DNA from: Thelonectria olida
Lineage: Eukaryota; Ascomycota; Sordariomycetes; Hypocreales; Nectriaceae
Direction of reading: 5' to 3'
NCBI GenBank assembly: GCA_020736575.1
Contig: JAGPYM010000027.1
Span: 523,542-587,541, forward strand
DNA: 64,000 nucleotides
The translations under genes were made by a program, and so were the position numbers. Shown here piece by piece: positions 32,658-45,081 of this stretch. The notes below the pieces were generated by a model. That model ran no database searches. It was not told the origin of the DNA and worked only from the letters and a program-made list of their open reading frames with translations. Numbering within the stretch: position 1 is the first letter of the stretch; every line of letters starts with the position of its first letter.

Positions 32658-33341
32658 ACCTACCTAATCCACCTCCTGGCACCTACGTCCACTAATGACC
32701 AACAACTGGTATACGGCCCCTCTCCTTCATCCAAGGAACTTGCCCCCCTTATTGAGCCCTCAATGGCTTCTCTTGCTTGATCACGTCTGGATAATACCCC
32801 CTGCTTTTGACCTCGTCACTTTTTCACCCGTTTATTTAACGACTGTCTTTATGGAGTTTACTAGGTCCGGTTTCAGCGTTGTCTGTTTTTCGCTCGCCTT
32901 CTTATCTGTTCACCTGGCTTGTATGTATGTACACGGATTGATTGGATAGCCTCCTTGTCCCCTGATCCCATTACACCATAGTTGCATATACACCGTCACA
33001 ACATTCTCAATTCGCATCGTCGAAGAACGCAGTCATAGATTCAATCAATAATGGGGCCTCATTTTCACCCCCCCTTTTACCATCCTCGTAAACACATCGC
33101 TCATAGTGCCCATTCTTGCGTAAACCACATGTACACATGTCTGAAAATCATTGTCTACCTAACTTGCTACATTTGACTCTACCGGGGACCCTTTGCATAG
33201 CCTTTTGGTGGGAAAACACCCATTAACATGCTCCACCCCTGACTCCGCTCCTATCATTGTCATGACTCTTGCAGTGCACCAGCACGCCATTCTGAAAACG
33301 GTTCAGGTACGAAGACCGTCCGCCATAACAGCCTCTGGTCT
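32658..33341. other. 3' intergenic region between convergent genes
   Basis: Shared 3' flank of the UBTD-type gene (plus) and the beta-COP gene (minus). T-rich on the plus strand; no gene is seen. Confidence 0.4.
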
Positions 33342-36300
33342 TTACGCGGTTGATCCAATCTTGTTGAGGCCCTTCAACGAGCCTAGGCTTAGTGCTAAGC
33401 CTTGCGATCGGCTTCTTATCCGCACAAAGCCGGTAACAGGGCCATCTTCGCCCTCCTTCTCGATACTCAGGTTGGCAAGAGCATCCTCACCTGCACCAAT
33501 GTTAGCAGACAAGTCTTAGATCCCGATTGATTAGAGTGATTCGACTTACCAAAGACACTGCGGGCGTAGAGGTTCGCACTAAGGAACTGGCAGTCACCCT
33601 TCAGACTGGCCTCAGGAGTCAGGCAGTTCATATTCGTGCAGGCCATCAATTGGTCGAGAAACTCGCGCAGTGATTTGGCCTTCGAGTTGATGTTGACCTT
33701 ATTCTCCCACTCAAACTCTGTCCACATGGTACGGAACTGGGTCTCAGTGCAGGTAGCGGGTTGGATATAGTCCATGATGTCCACATGCAAGTCGTTGAGG
33801 ATCACTACATTGGTGTCGGTAGAGTGGGCTCCGTCGTAAACGACATTGCCGAAAATCACGCCCGTGTCGGTGGACGAGACCTTGATCGTGCATTGCACGT
33901 TGTGGAAGTCATGGGGACCCAGGTTCTGGGTGGTTGGACGTTCAACAACCTTAAGGTCACCCAGAGTGGCAAACTCGACCGACAAGTTCTGGAGAGTTTC
34001 AGTCGTCTGGTTGACCAAAAGCACATCAAGGACAATGTCGAATTGGTGGACCTTGACATATGCCTCGGCGTATACGGGATCCGAGAAACCAGTCAGTTGG
34101 ACCACGCGGCTGAGCTTAGAGGACAGGTCTTCGGCCGCCGATTCACCCCCGGTTGCCCTCTCGAGATCCATCTCAATTTGATCCAGGCCTTCTGAAGTGT
34201 TCTTCTTGGAGAGTTGTCGGATTTGAACAACATCGTCAACCTGTACAGCTGCCTTGGCTCGCTCAACAGCCTCCTTGGCAGCTCGCTTCTTCTCTTCAAC
34301 CTGAACCATAGCACGGAAAGCCTTGCGGGTGTCGTCCAGCCAGACGGTCTCCAGTTCCTTCTTCTGTTCAGACTCGGCAAGAGATCGCACGCATGACATG
34401 ATACGGTCCACCGAGTCCTCATCGATAGGAGCCTTCACAAACTGTGATTGACCAACACGGATGACCGAGATCATAATGAGCATGGCCTCAGCCCTCAACG
34501 CATTGGTTCGTGCCTTGTCAGATGAGATTTCGGAGTGGCGCAAAACAAGCTTGACAAGGGTGGAAGATAGGACGGTTGAGAGGTAGTAGTCGCCATCAAG
34601 GATGAGCTGACGCAGGGGTGGCTTCTGGGCTGCCTTCACGGCTTCCAACTTGGCGGCTGCGGAGGACTGACTGGTGAGTGCGGTCTCAGTAGCATAAGTA
34701 CCGTCAGCGAGAACCTTGCGTGAGCCGCTGGGAGCAGCGGGCTTTGAAGTACCATTCACATGGTCGTCGTTCTTCTCTCCGTCATCGTGGGAGTCCAACA
34801 AGCGCTGTTCGGAAGCGAGAATAGGCATTTCGCCCAAGCTGGCGCGTATCCTCCTCCAAGCATCTCGAATATCCTTCTCTTCAAGCGAGTACTCGCCAAT
34901 GATCCAAAGAATTCCCCGATACACTTTTCCAGCTCGGACCTCGCCAAGGGTGGCAACCAAACGTCCGATGATGGTAGTTCGAAGGTTGGGGAACTTCTCA
35001 ACCACCTCCTTGACAAAGTTAATAACGTCGACGGCGGAAGCATTGTTGAAGTCGGCGATGAAGTCCATAAGAAGCTCCACAACACTGGATGCAACCTCGG
35101 AGAACTTGATGGCGCACTGATGGATAGAGTGGATGAGGAGCGACCGGTACTCGGCGTTTTTCTCGTACTCCTGGTCGACGGTCTTGGAAAGTTCCTTCTT
35201 GAGCAAGAGCACAACTTCCTCGACATTCTTGCTAGAGACCATCTCGAGAGCGATGCCTAAGGCTTTTCTTCGTACGTCGATATCAGTGCTAGAAAGAACC
35301 CGAAGAATTTCCATAGTCAAATCGTCCAAGACGCCCTCGTTCTTCTTTCGTAGCTGGTCAACTCGGTCGAGAACGATAAGCTTGACGTTGTTGTCAGCCT
35401 CCTTAATGCTCAACTCGATGAACTTGGCGGCAGCGGCCTTAACAGCGACAGGGTTGTTGGTCAAGGCGGTAAGGGACGAAGCAGCTTCGTAGACGACAGT
35501 TGATGCGCCAGCGTCGAGCAAGTCGAAGATTAATCTGAGGTACCGAGCCTATTATGACAGTCAGTGGGCGTCCTATGTTAAACCCGTATAGACAGACCTT
35601 GTTCTGAGAGTTTTGGACGGCATCCTTGCGAATAAACTCAAGCTCCACAAGCTGAAGAAGTTCCTCTGCATTAGGAATACCCTCGAACACAGAGCTCAAA
35701 TAGATAAGCGCGGCATCGTGATCAATGCTGGCCAAAGCGGCGAATGCATTCCTCTTGCATGTAGCATCGGTCTCACCGTCTAGGAAGGCAGCGATGAGTT
35801 CTGAGGCATCGGGAATCAGGGTGGGGGAGTGAAGGTAAATCGAGGAAATGGCGAAGACAGCGTTCTTTCGCACATAAGCGTGTCGGTGTTCAAGACAGGA
35901 TCGCGCGGAGGATAGGAGGGGCTCAATCAGCTCGGCTTCCCTCAGTTTGCAGAGGAAGCGCAGGGTGTTGCCCCGAATGTACTCGTTCGGGTGCTGGAGA
36001 TCGTTTCGGATGCCATTGCTATACCAAAACAATTAGAAGTGTGCGGCAGGATTCAGGGACTTGGAGGGAAAGCATACCAAACCAAAATCATCTCCTGCTT
36101 GAGCTTGCCAGTGCTATCCAGCTTCGGGCAGATCTCATAATAGAAGTAAAGAAGCTTCTTGAGAGGCTTGTACTTAGAAGGCATAACAAATCGAATAATA
36201 TGCATAAGCAACGTGGGCATAGGATCACCGTTAAGCATAATGGTCAGGATGCGCTTCATGGTGTCGACCTTTGTCTCGTCCGTCCCCTTCTCCAACTGCA

Positions 36301-36382
36301 TGCGTAGGTCGGAGACGGTGGGAACATCGGCGGCATTGTCCTGGTGGACGAGACTGTAGGCGTTCTCGAGAAAGCCAGACAT
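33342..36382 (-). CDS. SEC26: Coatomer (COPI) beta subunit
   Basis: Beta-COP of the COPI vesicle coat, which drives Golgi-to-ER and intra-Golgi traffic. Exons 36382-36078, 36018-35598, 35548-33550 and 33490-33342 encode 957 residues, the typical family length. The N-terminal adaptin-like solenoid is clear ([39 protein letters not shown] across the first junction). The C-terminal appendage contains [26 protein letters not shown] text. The last exon restores the family's end ([20 protein letters not shown]); without it the frame would run into intron sequence. It shares a 631 bp divergent promoter region with mago nashi. Identity is certain. Confidence 0.96.
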
Positions 36383-37013
36383 GATGGGCAGTATCGCCAG
36401 TGGCTGGCCGTGAGAGATGGTGGTGCAGGAAGCAGTAAATGGGACGTGGCTCGAAAGGGTCCGAGGTGGAAGTGGGATCGGTGGCAGTAGTGTCGAGTCG
36501 GTGGGGAGGTTCAGGGGCTCGAGGTTGCTTGCAGCTCTCCAGCTTCAGTGGACGGGACAAATTCAAAATTCCGCCTGGGCCATCCGTTGAGTTATAGCAG
36601 CGCGCAGTCGCCGGCCAAGGTCACCAGAGTCCCCGAGGTTGTTCTGGCCCAAATATCTTGTAAGTCGTCGGCTTCAACAAGGTCTATCTGTCCTGCTGGC
36701 GGGACGTCGAACAGGTGGCACTAAGCGAAGTGGATGGTAGACGTCACGTGAGGCTTGCAGCCACAGTGAGCGCCACAGGAGAGAAGGTCTCAACGTGGTG
36801 AGAACACACTTCAGCTCACGCACGAGAACTGGGCTGCCCCGCCATGCTGGTCCGTGCGTGCCATTCCTCACCTTGATCTTGACCCCTAGGTGTTTGCTGT
36901 CCCGCATTCTTCAGCCTTGCAGTCAGTGGGCATTGTGGTTCGCGATTTTAGCTGTCGGGCATCTTTTACGATTTTGCTTAAGCTCGATTCAACACCTTCC
37001 CACAGTCATCAAG
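36383..37013. other. Divergent promoter region (SEC26 / mago nashi)
   Basis: 631 bp between the start codons of the beta-COP gene (minus) and mago nashi (plus). It must carry both promoters. A CACGTGA-like word (gtcacgtgagg) sits at about 36745, an E-box-type site, but no function is shown. Confidence 0.5.
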
Positions 37014-37783
37014 ATGTCGGCCTCCAACGAACCTTTCTACCTCCGATACTAGTGCGTTACATATTTATCCCTCCCGTCTATTGACTTCTCAGCGAGCCAA
37101 TGCTAAATGCGAGTTCCGCGACAGCTCCGGCCATATGGGCCGCTTCGGCCACGAGTTCCTAGGTTCGAAGCCCTGCGACTTGCCTTCCAGATTCAATCAA
37201 ATCGAAAAGCTAACCGCGCGACTTGAACAGAATTTGACTTTCGTGTTGTCGGCGACGGCCGAAGCGCGGTGGCGAGATACGCAAACAACTCCAATTACCG
37301 AAACGATAGCTTGATTCGCAAAGAGAGTACGATAAACATCGATGGCTCTGAGTGGAAGTGGAAGGAGAGTTTGCTAACGGAGATGCAGTGTGCGTCAGCT
37401 CTGTTGTGGTCGACGAGATCAAGCGCATCATCAAGGCGAGCGAAATCACAAAGTACTCGACCTACCGCACCCGACCGAAACACATTCAGTTCTAACATCG
37501 ACCAGGGAAGACGATTCCAAGTGGCCACAGAAGAACAAGGACGGTCGACAGGAGCTGGAAATTCGGGTTGGAAACGATCATATTGCGTTCGAGGTTTGTT
37601 ACGCTGAGCTTCGTGCAAACGCGAGACTAACAGCAACAACAGACGGCCAAGATCGGCTCGCTGGTCGACGTGACGGAGTCGGCCGATCCGGAAGGACTAC
37701 GAGTTTTCTACTACCTTGTACAAGACCTCAAAGCGCTGGTATTTAGCCTGATCGCACTTCACTTCAAGATCAAGCCTATCTAA
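37014..37783 (+). CDS. Mago nashi, exon-junction-complex core
   Basis: Partner of Y14 (Tsunagi/RBM8A) in the exon junction complex, deposited upstream of spliced junctions in nuclear mRNA. Six exons: 37014-37051, 37125-37162, 37231-37326, 37389-37452, 37506-37593 and 37643-37783, encoding 154 residues. Joined text matches the family across every junction: [66 protein letters not shown], and [25 protein letters not shown] at the end. Two exons are only 38 nt. Without splicing almost none of this is visible. High conservation makes the model secure. Confidence 0.95.
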
Positions 37784-39538
37784 AGGAGGATGAGCAAGAA
37801 TGGCTGGAGTGGGGGCGGTTAGGAATAGCGATCGATACCCTTTTATGACCACCAGATACGGACGGGATGAAACAAGATGGACGATGTTGAGCGTCAGGGT
37901 CTGAAAAGTCGACGACATGGCCGGCAAAAGAACGGTGTGCAAGGGCCGATGTACTCGAGCTGCACGTCTTACACCAGGGGCAGGATGCTTGTCTTCGTAC
38001 ATGGCAGCAGCGGCACGACTGTTTTCGATGGGCTAACATGGAAGAAAGCCCAACAGGACAAGGGAAGAGCAACTATCCGGGCTTTTAGATGAAAGAACCA
38101 GAAGTAACAAAAAGGATAAAACAAACGGTCCACCCGACGATAATCGTGAATGACGTGCGGGAGAAGTTGGGAGATTGTCGGGACGGATGGAAAGTGATGG
38201 ACATGAGCCATGGCAGTGTGGTACGACAAGCATGGACTGCCCAGAGGTCGAACCACGCACTTTTTTTCCGTCTCACGCACCACACACACATAACAACATG
38301 CAAAGTCGGTATTTTGGGACACACTGACAGGACCGACAGAACACGCACGCGCCCACGAAGTCGGTCAACAATAGTGTCAGGGGTGAACTTCAGGCTGGCC
38401 GCATTAGAGGCTCGTGGGGATGACATGTGGCGGAGTTCCGAGTGGCTTCCTATCTTTTCCTACAAGTGTTACGTTCCAGTAGCCACCAGCCAGTAGATAT
38501 CATGACAGTCTTCTTGGTTGTCTGATTCTTCGATCATGCCAACTTTTGCATAACCATCGGATGAGAGACGGCCGAGAGAGAAATGGATGGATTCACTCTA
38601 GTGGATACGCGAGGGATCCAGCTCCAAAGACGCTGAGAATGCCGCTGGAGGCAATTTAGACGCCCGCCTCAAGCTCCCGCTGGCCCGCTCTCGATCCAGT
38701 TCTTCTTGTAGACTCTGGGGAGAGAGGTACTTCACCACTTCGAGGTTCAGCTTGCACTTTAGGCCCGCATTCAAGCTGTGAGTTGGCTCGTTCCGGGGAG
38801 AACTACAGGGGCTTCCAGGGCTCCAGACCCCCGTGAGATTCTCTCAAATGTGATCAAAGTCAGATGCCCAGGTAGAGCTACTTTCACAATTGGGCTAATG
38901 CAGCACTTGTCAGGATCGATTGCAGATGCTCCAAGGTAGCAGTACCCCCTTGGAGATGCCAACTCGGCAACCAACCCTTCCAAACCCTGGCCTTCCCAGT
39001 TGGAGGATACCCACGCTACAGCGGCCACTAGCAAATCAGGTCTGGATGCGTCGTCCAGGTCTCCCCATGAAAACCCAGCAGCCCATCATCATCACCGACT
39101 TGACCCTTTTCGCCATCGACCCATTTGCGATTTGGCCTTGCTTGCTCTGTTGCTTGCTCGCCATTTTCGCCCGTGTACTATTATTTTTATTTTTCTATTA
39201 TAAACTTGAGCCTCTTGTAATGAGCTTTGTTCTTGCTCCCTGAACGCCCATCGATGCGCCTGGGAACTCTCCCAATAACTCAAAACCTCCATGTACATCT
39301 TGTCCCGAGATCGCCACCCGTGGTGATTCCCTACCTAAAGCAAGCAGCCTCTCCTTCTGCGACCCCGACTCCAACAAACGATCACTCGACGGCCGGCCGC
39401 CATCCCTTCCTCAATCGCCTCACTCCTGCTTGAGTCCAAAGGACCGTTATTACCTTTCATTCTTCTTGCTATCTCCTCCCCAAGTCGCTCCCGTCGTAAG
39501 TGTCCAGCTCTCGACTCCACACGCACGCCATCTCCGCG
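37784..39538. other. Intergenic region before GID4-type gene
   Basis: About 1.75 kb. No coding region is supported. Open frames are short and compositionally odd. The last few hundred bases form the promoter and CT-rich leader of the GID4-type gene. Confidence 0.4.
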
Positions 39539-40838
39539 ATGCCGACTCCATCATCCAATCCTCCCCCCGACCCGTCGTCGCCTCGGTCATATAGCTTCTC
39601 AACCTGTCCCGACGACATCCAACATGCTTCCTGGCAATCACATGATGCTGTCCAAGAACATGATGATATGGGCGTCCAACCCGTGCCCTCTGTTTTGATA
39701 GACGGCACCGCACCCCCTGTTGTCGACGCGCCTCCAACGCCCGAAGGCCCGACGACTGATGATGTGCGGGCATCCGAAGACGCCTCGTCACGCTCAACCA
39801 CAATGTCACCCCGACCTCAGTCCACTGCCACCGCCGTCACATCTCCTGTTCCGAGCGGCCCCGACGCCGACATAGTCAAGGGCAGAGACGCCGAGATCGG
39901 CAGTCAGCTGAGTCGTCAGGAATCAAATTGCACGCAACAGGCCCCCGAGTCCGAAATGACGCCGCGTGCGGCTCCAAGGAGAAGGGGCTCACCCGCCAGC
40001 GAGTGGGAATCCAATGATTCTGATGCGCAGGATGATGAGCTCTGGTCGCCGCCAATGGGGACCGACTACTCTTGTATGAGGGTGAGTACATGGCCACCAC
40101 GCTCTCCTGCATGGTGCTGGCCAGCTATTAACAGTCTTAACTGCAAAGGTCATTCCCTCGTCACCCTCGTCCTACCTCCGTACGGGTAGTCGATTTCATG
40201 GTACCCAGCAATCGGAACGACAAGTATACGATGTCCAAGTCGAAATCAAGCACGTGGACATGCGCGAATCCTTTCTTTGCGGCTACCTGCGCATTCAAGG
40301 TACGCCCTGACCGTTGAGCGACTCCAAAACGGCGACCGCTAACTTCCGGACACAGGCCTCACTGAAGACCATCCAACCCTCACAACATACTTTGAGGGCG
40401 AGATTATTGGAACCAAACACAACTTCTTTACTGAACACGACAATTGGGGCGCCAACATGAAGGTTGACTTGAGCCATTGGTCCAAATTCCCCGCCTTCCG
40501 TCCCTTCCAAAAACAAGCACGCAAGGGCCCCGTCATGATTCGAGACGCCTCCCAGCGAGAACATATCTTTATGAGATGGAAGGAGCACTTCTTAGTTCCT
40601 GACCACCGGGTTCGTACCATAACTGGTGCGAGCTTTGAGGGGTTCTACTACATCTGCTTCAACCAAATCAAGGGAGAAGTCAGCGGGATATACTTTCACT
40701 CCAAGAGCGAAAAGTAGGTTGTTGACTACACGTCAAGTGTGACACACAATTGCTGACCCTCTCTCTTTCAGGTTCCAACAGTTGGAGTTGAAGCATGTGC
40801 CCGATAGGGGTTGCTACGCTGCCACCGAATTTAGGTGA
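39539..40838 (+). CDS. GID4: GID4/Vid24, substrate receptor of the GID/CTLH E3 ligase
   Basis: Recognises N-terminal proline degrons of gluconeogenic enzymes (yeast Fbp1, Mdh2) for ubiquitination after glucose return. Exons 39539-40081, 40149-40299, 40356-40713 and 40772-40838 encode 372 residues. The first 190 residues are Pro/Ser/Thr-rich and disordered. The Vid24 beta-barrel begins at about GSRFHGTQQS, continues [31 protein letters not shown], and ends FYYICFNQIKGEVSGIYFHS plus FQQLELKHVP in the last exon. The start is the first ATG of the frame. The long low-complexity N-terminus is common in filamentous-fungal members. Confidence 0.93.
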
Positions 40839-41123
40839 AAGCCGTTACTTGCTTTATTTGCGTCACATATCTCCAGTGAGGGCCACGGAACCCTACTCAC
40901 AGTTTATTTAATCCAACTTGACTGGGCTTGGTTGGAAGGTTTTGATATACAAACAACAACAACAACACATAGATGGGAGGCGGGATGGGCATGACCCCTT
41001 TTTATGATGATTTCCAGGTGCACCTGAATTGTGGTTCACAAGTCGCGAACATTTCGGACATTCTTATATGCGGAGCACGGGAATATGAGATGGACAAAGG
41101 GTGGCCTTCCTGTATTTGTGTTT

Positions 41124-42615
41124 TTATTCGTCAGCCTCAAACTTTTTGAAATATCCACGTCGAAATGGATTGAGTTCGTCCGCTGTTGTCCCATTCGCCT
41201 CAGCTGTCTTGCGAGTGGCATAGGCCTGGAGCGCCGAGGAAGATACTTCGGCATCGGGCAAACGACGATAGGTGATCAGTCTCCTTGACCCTGTGTCTGA
41301 GTATCAGTCATGTCCTGGAGTGTGTAAGAGCAGGTGAGCGACTGACATTTGTTAAAAACTTGGACGCAAACAGTCACTATCTCCATGCAGGGATGGGTGG
41401 GCACGGGAATTTCTTGTTCCTCATCGTTGGCGGTGGGCATCCAGAAGGAGAGTCTCCCATTGTCTACCACGGTCTCAGAAGCAAAGGTCAAGATGTCGTC
41501 AAGCATAGCAAGGAAGCTATAGGGCTTCTTGGGAGGGACATAATCCGGGAGCCTATTTGTCACGTCAGGGCCTGGCTCGTTGCCGATTGCGAGTAGACAA
41601 ATACATACTTTCCCTTCGTCCTGCCTGCCTCGATCAACCAGGGAGTCTTCTCGGGATCTTTGCACCCCAATACTCGGAGGCCTTCTCGGACTCCATACGG
41701 CGGGTCGCAGACGATCCCGTCCCACCACCGATGTTTTCGAATAGGGGTGTTTGTGAGATCGGCAGAAAAGACGTCTCCTAAGCAGGGGCCCAGCCCATAC
41801 TGCTCAAAGTTTCCCTGGAGACTCTTCTTTCCACCCTCACCTCGAATACTTCGGCCGTCAATGTCGCTTCCCCATGCCAGAGCTCCAAACTGCGCACAAG
41901 CGATAGGAAAGGAGCCTGTTCCGACAAATGGGTCGTAAAAGAGCTTACCGGGAGCTGCGAGTGCAATGTTGGCGGTTATGAGGGCCAGCTCCGAGTCCAT
42001 GCTCGTCGTAGAGATGTATTTCCGCTTCTTGAGGTCCAGTTTGATTACGAGATCTCGAGATGAACTTGCCAGGTATCTACCAAGGTAGATGTTCGTAGGA
42101 TCCGGGATGCCAAGGGGAACACTGTTGAACGGCCACTCCTCGAAGATGGAGAAAACCTCGTCCGGGTTCGACATTTTGATGGGGCCGTCGAAACCGAGAA
42201 ACCGGAATGAGTTGATGAGCTCAACCCTCTTTGGTGTGGAGCGGGTTCCTTGGTACGGCTCGACAGCGAATTTGAACGAAACCATCTTGTATTGCGGCCA
42301 GAGGTGCGTTGTCCCTTGTTTCACAGCATCGTGTACTTCCTGGAGGGTCTTTCCAGTGCCCCAGAGTTCATGGATGGACTGTGCCAAGATTGACCGTTGG
42401 ATGAGCTTCTTCGCCGCCTCGACTGAGGGCAGTCGCACAATACAGAATGGAGACTATCGATGGTAAGGCTAGTGTTCCATATGCCATGTAGGCGTACGTA
42501 CATCTAAGCTATAGCGCAACACTTTGAGATCCACGCCTTGGACAATAGCAAGGGCCTCAATCTCTGGGAGTCGAAAGGTTTCGTGAGCCTGCGCAAACTT
42601 GATGAGAAAGTCCAT
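41124..42615 (-). CDS. TRM11: tRNA (guanine-10-N2) methyltransferase catalytic subunit
   Basis: With Trm112 it forms m2G10 in cytosolic tRNAs. Exons 42615-42502, 42453-41609, 41552-41347 and 41290-41124 encode 443 residues. The N-terminal THUMP-like region (FLIKFAQAHETFRLPEIEALA) is followed by a class I methyltransferase fold with DPFVGTGSFPIACA (AdoMet loop) and the catalytic DPPYG (residues 288-292). The C-terminal exon supplies NKWSRRLITYRRLP, the expected ending. All three introns have GTAYGT or GTCAGT donors. It lies head-to-head with RPP40, another tRNA-maturation gene, with 466 bp between start codons. Confidence 0.95.
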
Positions 42616-43081
42616 GATGTAAAGATTGTCTGAGTCGTTGGACAAGAGTCGGAGGCAAAGTGAACGAAGTCCTTTCACGTCTGAGGGAAGGTGGGGGGAG
42701 GGGGCAGACTTCAAGGCTCCATGAGTAAGGCCAGCAGTTATCAGCCCTGTTCCGTAGGGAAAGCCCAATATATTCTCCCAGGTGGGGCAAATTCGGAGAA
42801 CGAGCAAGTTCGTCTTGCCTTGAAAGTGTGAAGACAGTTGCAGGTGTCAAAATGTAGGTGGGTGGGTGCAAGTAGAAAACCTCCCATGAAGTCTGGTTCG
42901 TGGTTGTAAAAAGATTCGCCGATGAAACCCCGCCTGTGAGCAAGTCGATTTTCTGGGTCTACTTTCACCCCTTCTGCTCTACTTATTCTCAACGCTAATT
43001 CAACGCATCTTCTTGATCAACCACCGATGTTTTCTAATTGGGCTTAAATGTGCCGGGACCAAACTTTCGAACGTCGCAGCA
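42616..43081. other. Divergent promoter region (TRM11 / RPP40)
   Basis: 466 bp between two tRNA-maturation genes read away from each other. It should hold both promoters. No known binding site can be asserted from sequence alone. Confidence 0.5.
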
Positions 43082-44422
43082 ATGTTTACTACGGTAGCGC
43101 CATCAATATATCAGGCACCACGATGTTTCGTCACGTACGGAACCATGGGGCATGTCGACACCAAGCAGAAGCCCCATAAGGGGAAGCCGTGGGCAGCTAT
43201 CAAGTCACTGGATTTCATACACAAGGTTCAATGATACATACCATGGCCGCTTTGAGGATTATGCACTAATTTATCTCTAGGTTGATCTGATCATGCCTAT
43301 GGAAGTTTACAAGGCAGTACATGAAAAGATCATCAAAACACGACAACCACCGCAGTATGCAAAAGTGACGATGACACTTGGCGACATTCTAGAGGGAGAA
43401 TTTTTTATCGAGCATATTAAGAACGGTACTTTTGGTCAGGCTGTTTGGGACAAGCAGATGCATAAGCTAAAGCTAGCGGATAGGAAATATTCTCATGCTC
43501 TCCGAGGGAAGAACAACAACGGGCACGCCGTTCACCTTGCGCGAAGGTAAGCTCCAAGCCAAGCACTTGTTCATTGCAGGCTAAACGTGTGTAGGTATCC
43601 TGAGTATGTATCTTGATAAGGAAACATATGAACGCGCTGGGCTCGTTGGCAAGCCATATGGAGCCAAGGGTGGAAGAGGTTTGAAACCTCGCTGGCGTTT
43701 GTCTCACGAATTTCACGTCACTTGTATAAGCTAATGGATATCTCCAGTTGTGTCTTTCGACTTAAGAAGTCCCGCAATGTCTCGTGGAAAGAGAGGTTTC
43801 GATCGACTAGTATATGCCTGCAAGAATGTGTTCAACCAACCGACGACATGGCTCTTCTGTAACGTTGGCGAATCGAGTAAGTGGTTTTATCCCAACTATC
43901 TACAATTCTATCCTTGTCTAATTTCCTCAAGTCTCGTCCTCAGACCCATTGCAAAAGCACTCTCCCACAAAATTCATCTCCTCTCCAGAAATCAGCCCAG
44001 ATCTTGTCGCGCTTCAGGGACATCTGGACATTTCTGCCGAGATCCTTGGAAGCAGCGATCGATCCGGTTTCGAGGAGGCCGCAACTGAATGCTACGAGTG
44101 GCTATCGCTCATCCGACTCGGAAGTCCTCGTGTACAACCTCGGGATAACATCGATCCCTATCTTTCAAGGTATCAAGTACCAGGGGAGGAAGTCGCAGAG
44201 GTGACTATATGCAAATTAAGTTGGCAAGGTCTCATGTCCTCGAGTTGGCTGCACGAGCTACTGATTCAAACAATTGTCGCCTGTCCATCCGGAGCTTGGT
44301 TCTCCCTTGCCGCAACATGCTTCTCGAGGAGTGTGCCTGGGAGTGCGGACGAGGTTGCTATCCTCCGGCCCCCGGCGGCTGAGGGGAAATATTTGATGTG
44401 GGAAACAAAAAATACAGAGTGA
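43082..44422 (+). CDS. RPP40: RNase P/MRP p40-type subunit
   Basis: Protein subunit of the RNase P (tRNA 5' processing) and RNase MRP family, p40 type. Six exons: 43082-43225, 43281-43425, 43484-43546, 43595-43696, 43748-43876 and 43944-44422, giving 353 residues. Family text appears only after joining: CFVTYGTMGHVD, then HKVDLIMP; AKVTMTLGDILEGEFF; NGNILMLSEGR (needs the 58 nt intron 43426-43483); TLREGILSMYLDKETYERAGLVGKPYG; GLKPRW; FDLRSP then GKRGFDRLVYACKNV. Several donors are weak (GTTCAA, GTTTGT). The last exon is less conserved but in frame to the stop. The gene ends 8 bp from the next gene's stop on the opposite strand. Confidence 0.9.
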
Positions 44423-44430
44423 AAAACTCT

Positions 44431-45081
44431 TTATTCCTGCTTCGATCGAACGCTCCTTTCATCGCCAAGGCCCTCCCCCAAAATAGCTTCCTCAACCAGC
44501 TTGCGCAGATCAGCCTGACCTTGGGTCGTGCTAAAATCGTCACGCTGGGCTAACTCTTCGATGCGTCTTCGGAACTCGGGGTCGATGTCTTGAGGGATGT
44601 CTTGGGTCTGGTCCATGGTACCAAGTCTGACAGACAAGCCTTCGGGAGGTGGGGGAATTGATTCTGGAATAATGGCAGTAGCAGTAGCTTCGAGATCTCC
44701 CCCTCGAGCAGCTTCAACTTTAGCTAGGTACGCAGCTGCGGCGGGAAAATCGCCCTCAGCTTCGATCTTTTCTCTAGCATTCAATCCCTCAGAGCCTTTG
44801 TGGTGTATGTCGGCATTGAGCTCCTCGACGAGGACCTGAGCTGCGGTCTCGGTCTCGACAACGAACAGGGCAGTCTCGTCATCCTCATCCTTGATGTTGA
44901 CATCGACTTGGAACTCGCGAATCAGGGCTCTAAGCAGGTCGAGATGGTTATAACTCGCAGCAGCGTGGACGAGGGAGTAGCCATGTTCGTCTTGGGATGA
45001 GGCAAGACCGGGGTTTTCTCGAAGCAGGGGCAGCAAGGCGGGGCTGTTGTCGGCAGCCAGCAGGTACGGATTAGGCGTCAT
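44431..45081 (-). CDS. Small ankyrin-repeat protein
   Basis: Single-exon, 216-residue protein. Residues 5-95 contain about two to three ankyrin repeats (DEHGYSLVHAAASYNHLDLLRALI; DEDDETALFVV). The rest is an Ala/Glu-rich helical tail with a proline stretch (IPPPPEG) and an acidic end. Similar small cytosolic ankyrin proteins of unknown role exist in yeasts (YGL242C type); I offer this only as the closest layout. It overlaps no neighbour, but its stop codon lies 8 bp from the RPP40 stop, so the two 3' UTRs must be complementary. Confidence 0.85.
   Translation of the reverse strand: MTPNPYLLAADNSPALLPLLRENPGLASSQDEHGYSLVHAAASYNHLDLLRALIREFQVDVNIKDEDDETALFVVETETAAQVLVEELNADIHHKGSEGLNAREKIEAEGDFPAAAAYLAKVEAARGGDLEATATAIIPESIPPPPEGLSVRLGTMDQTQDIPQDIDPEFRRRIEELAQRDDFSTTQGQADLRKLVEEAILGEGLGDERSVRSKQE

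Noticed and set aside
39335..39809. Minus-strand open frames antisense to the GID4 leader and first exon
   Set aside because: Shadow frames of the Pro/Ser-rich first exon; Arg/Gly-rich with no domain features.
43426..43546. Unspliced extension of RPP40 exon 2 to a stop after HLARR
   Set aside because: It lacks family text; removing 43426-43483 yields NGNILMLSEGR and a frame that carries on into the next exons.
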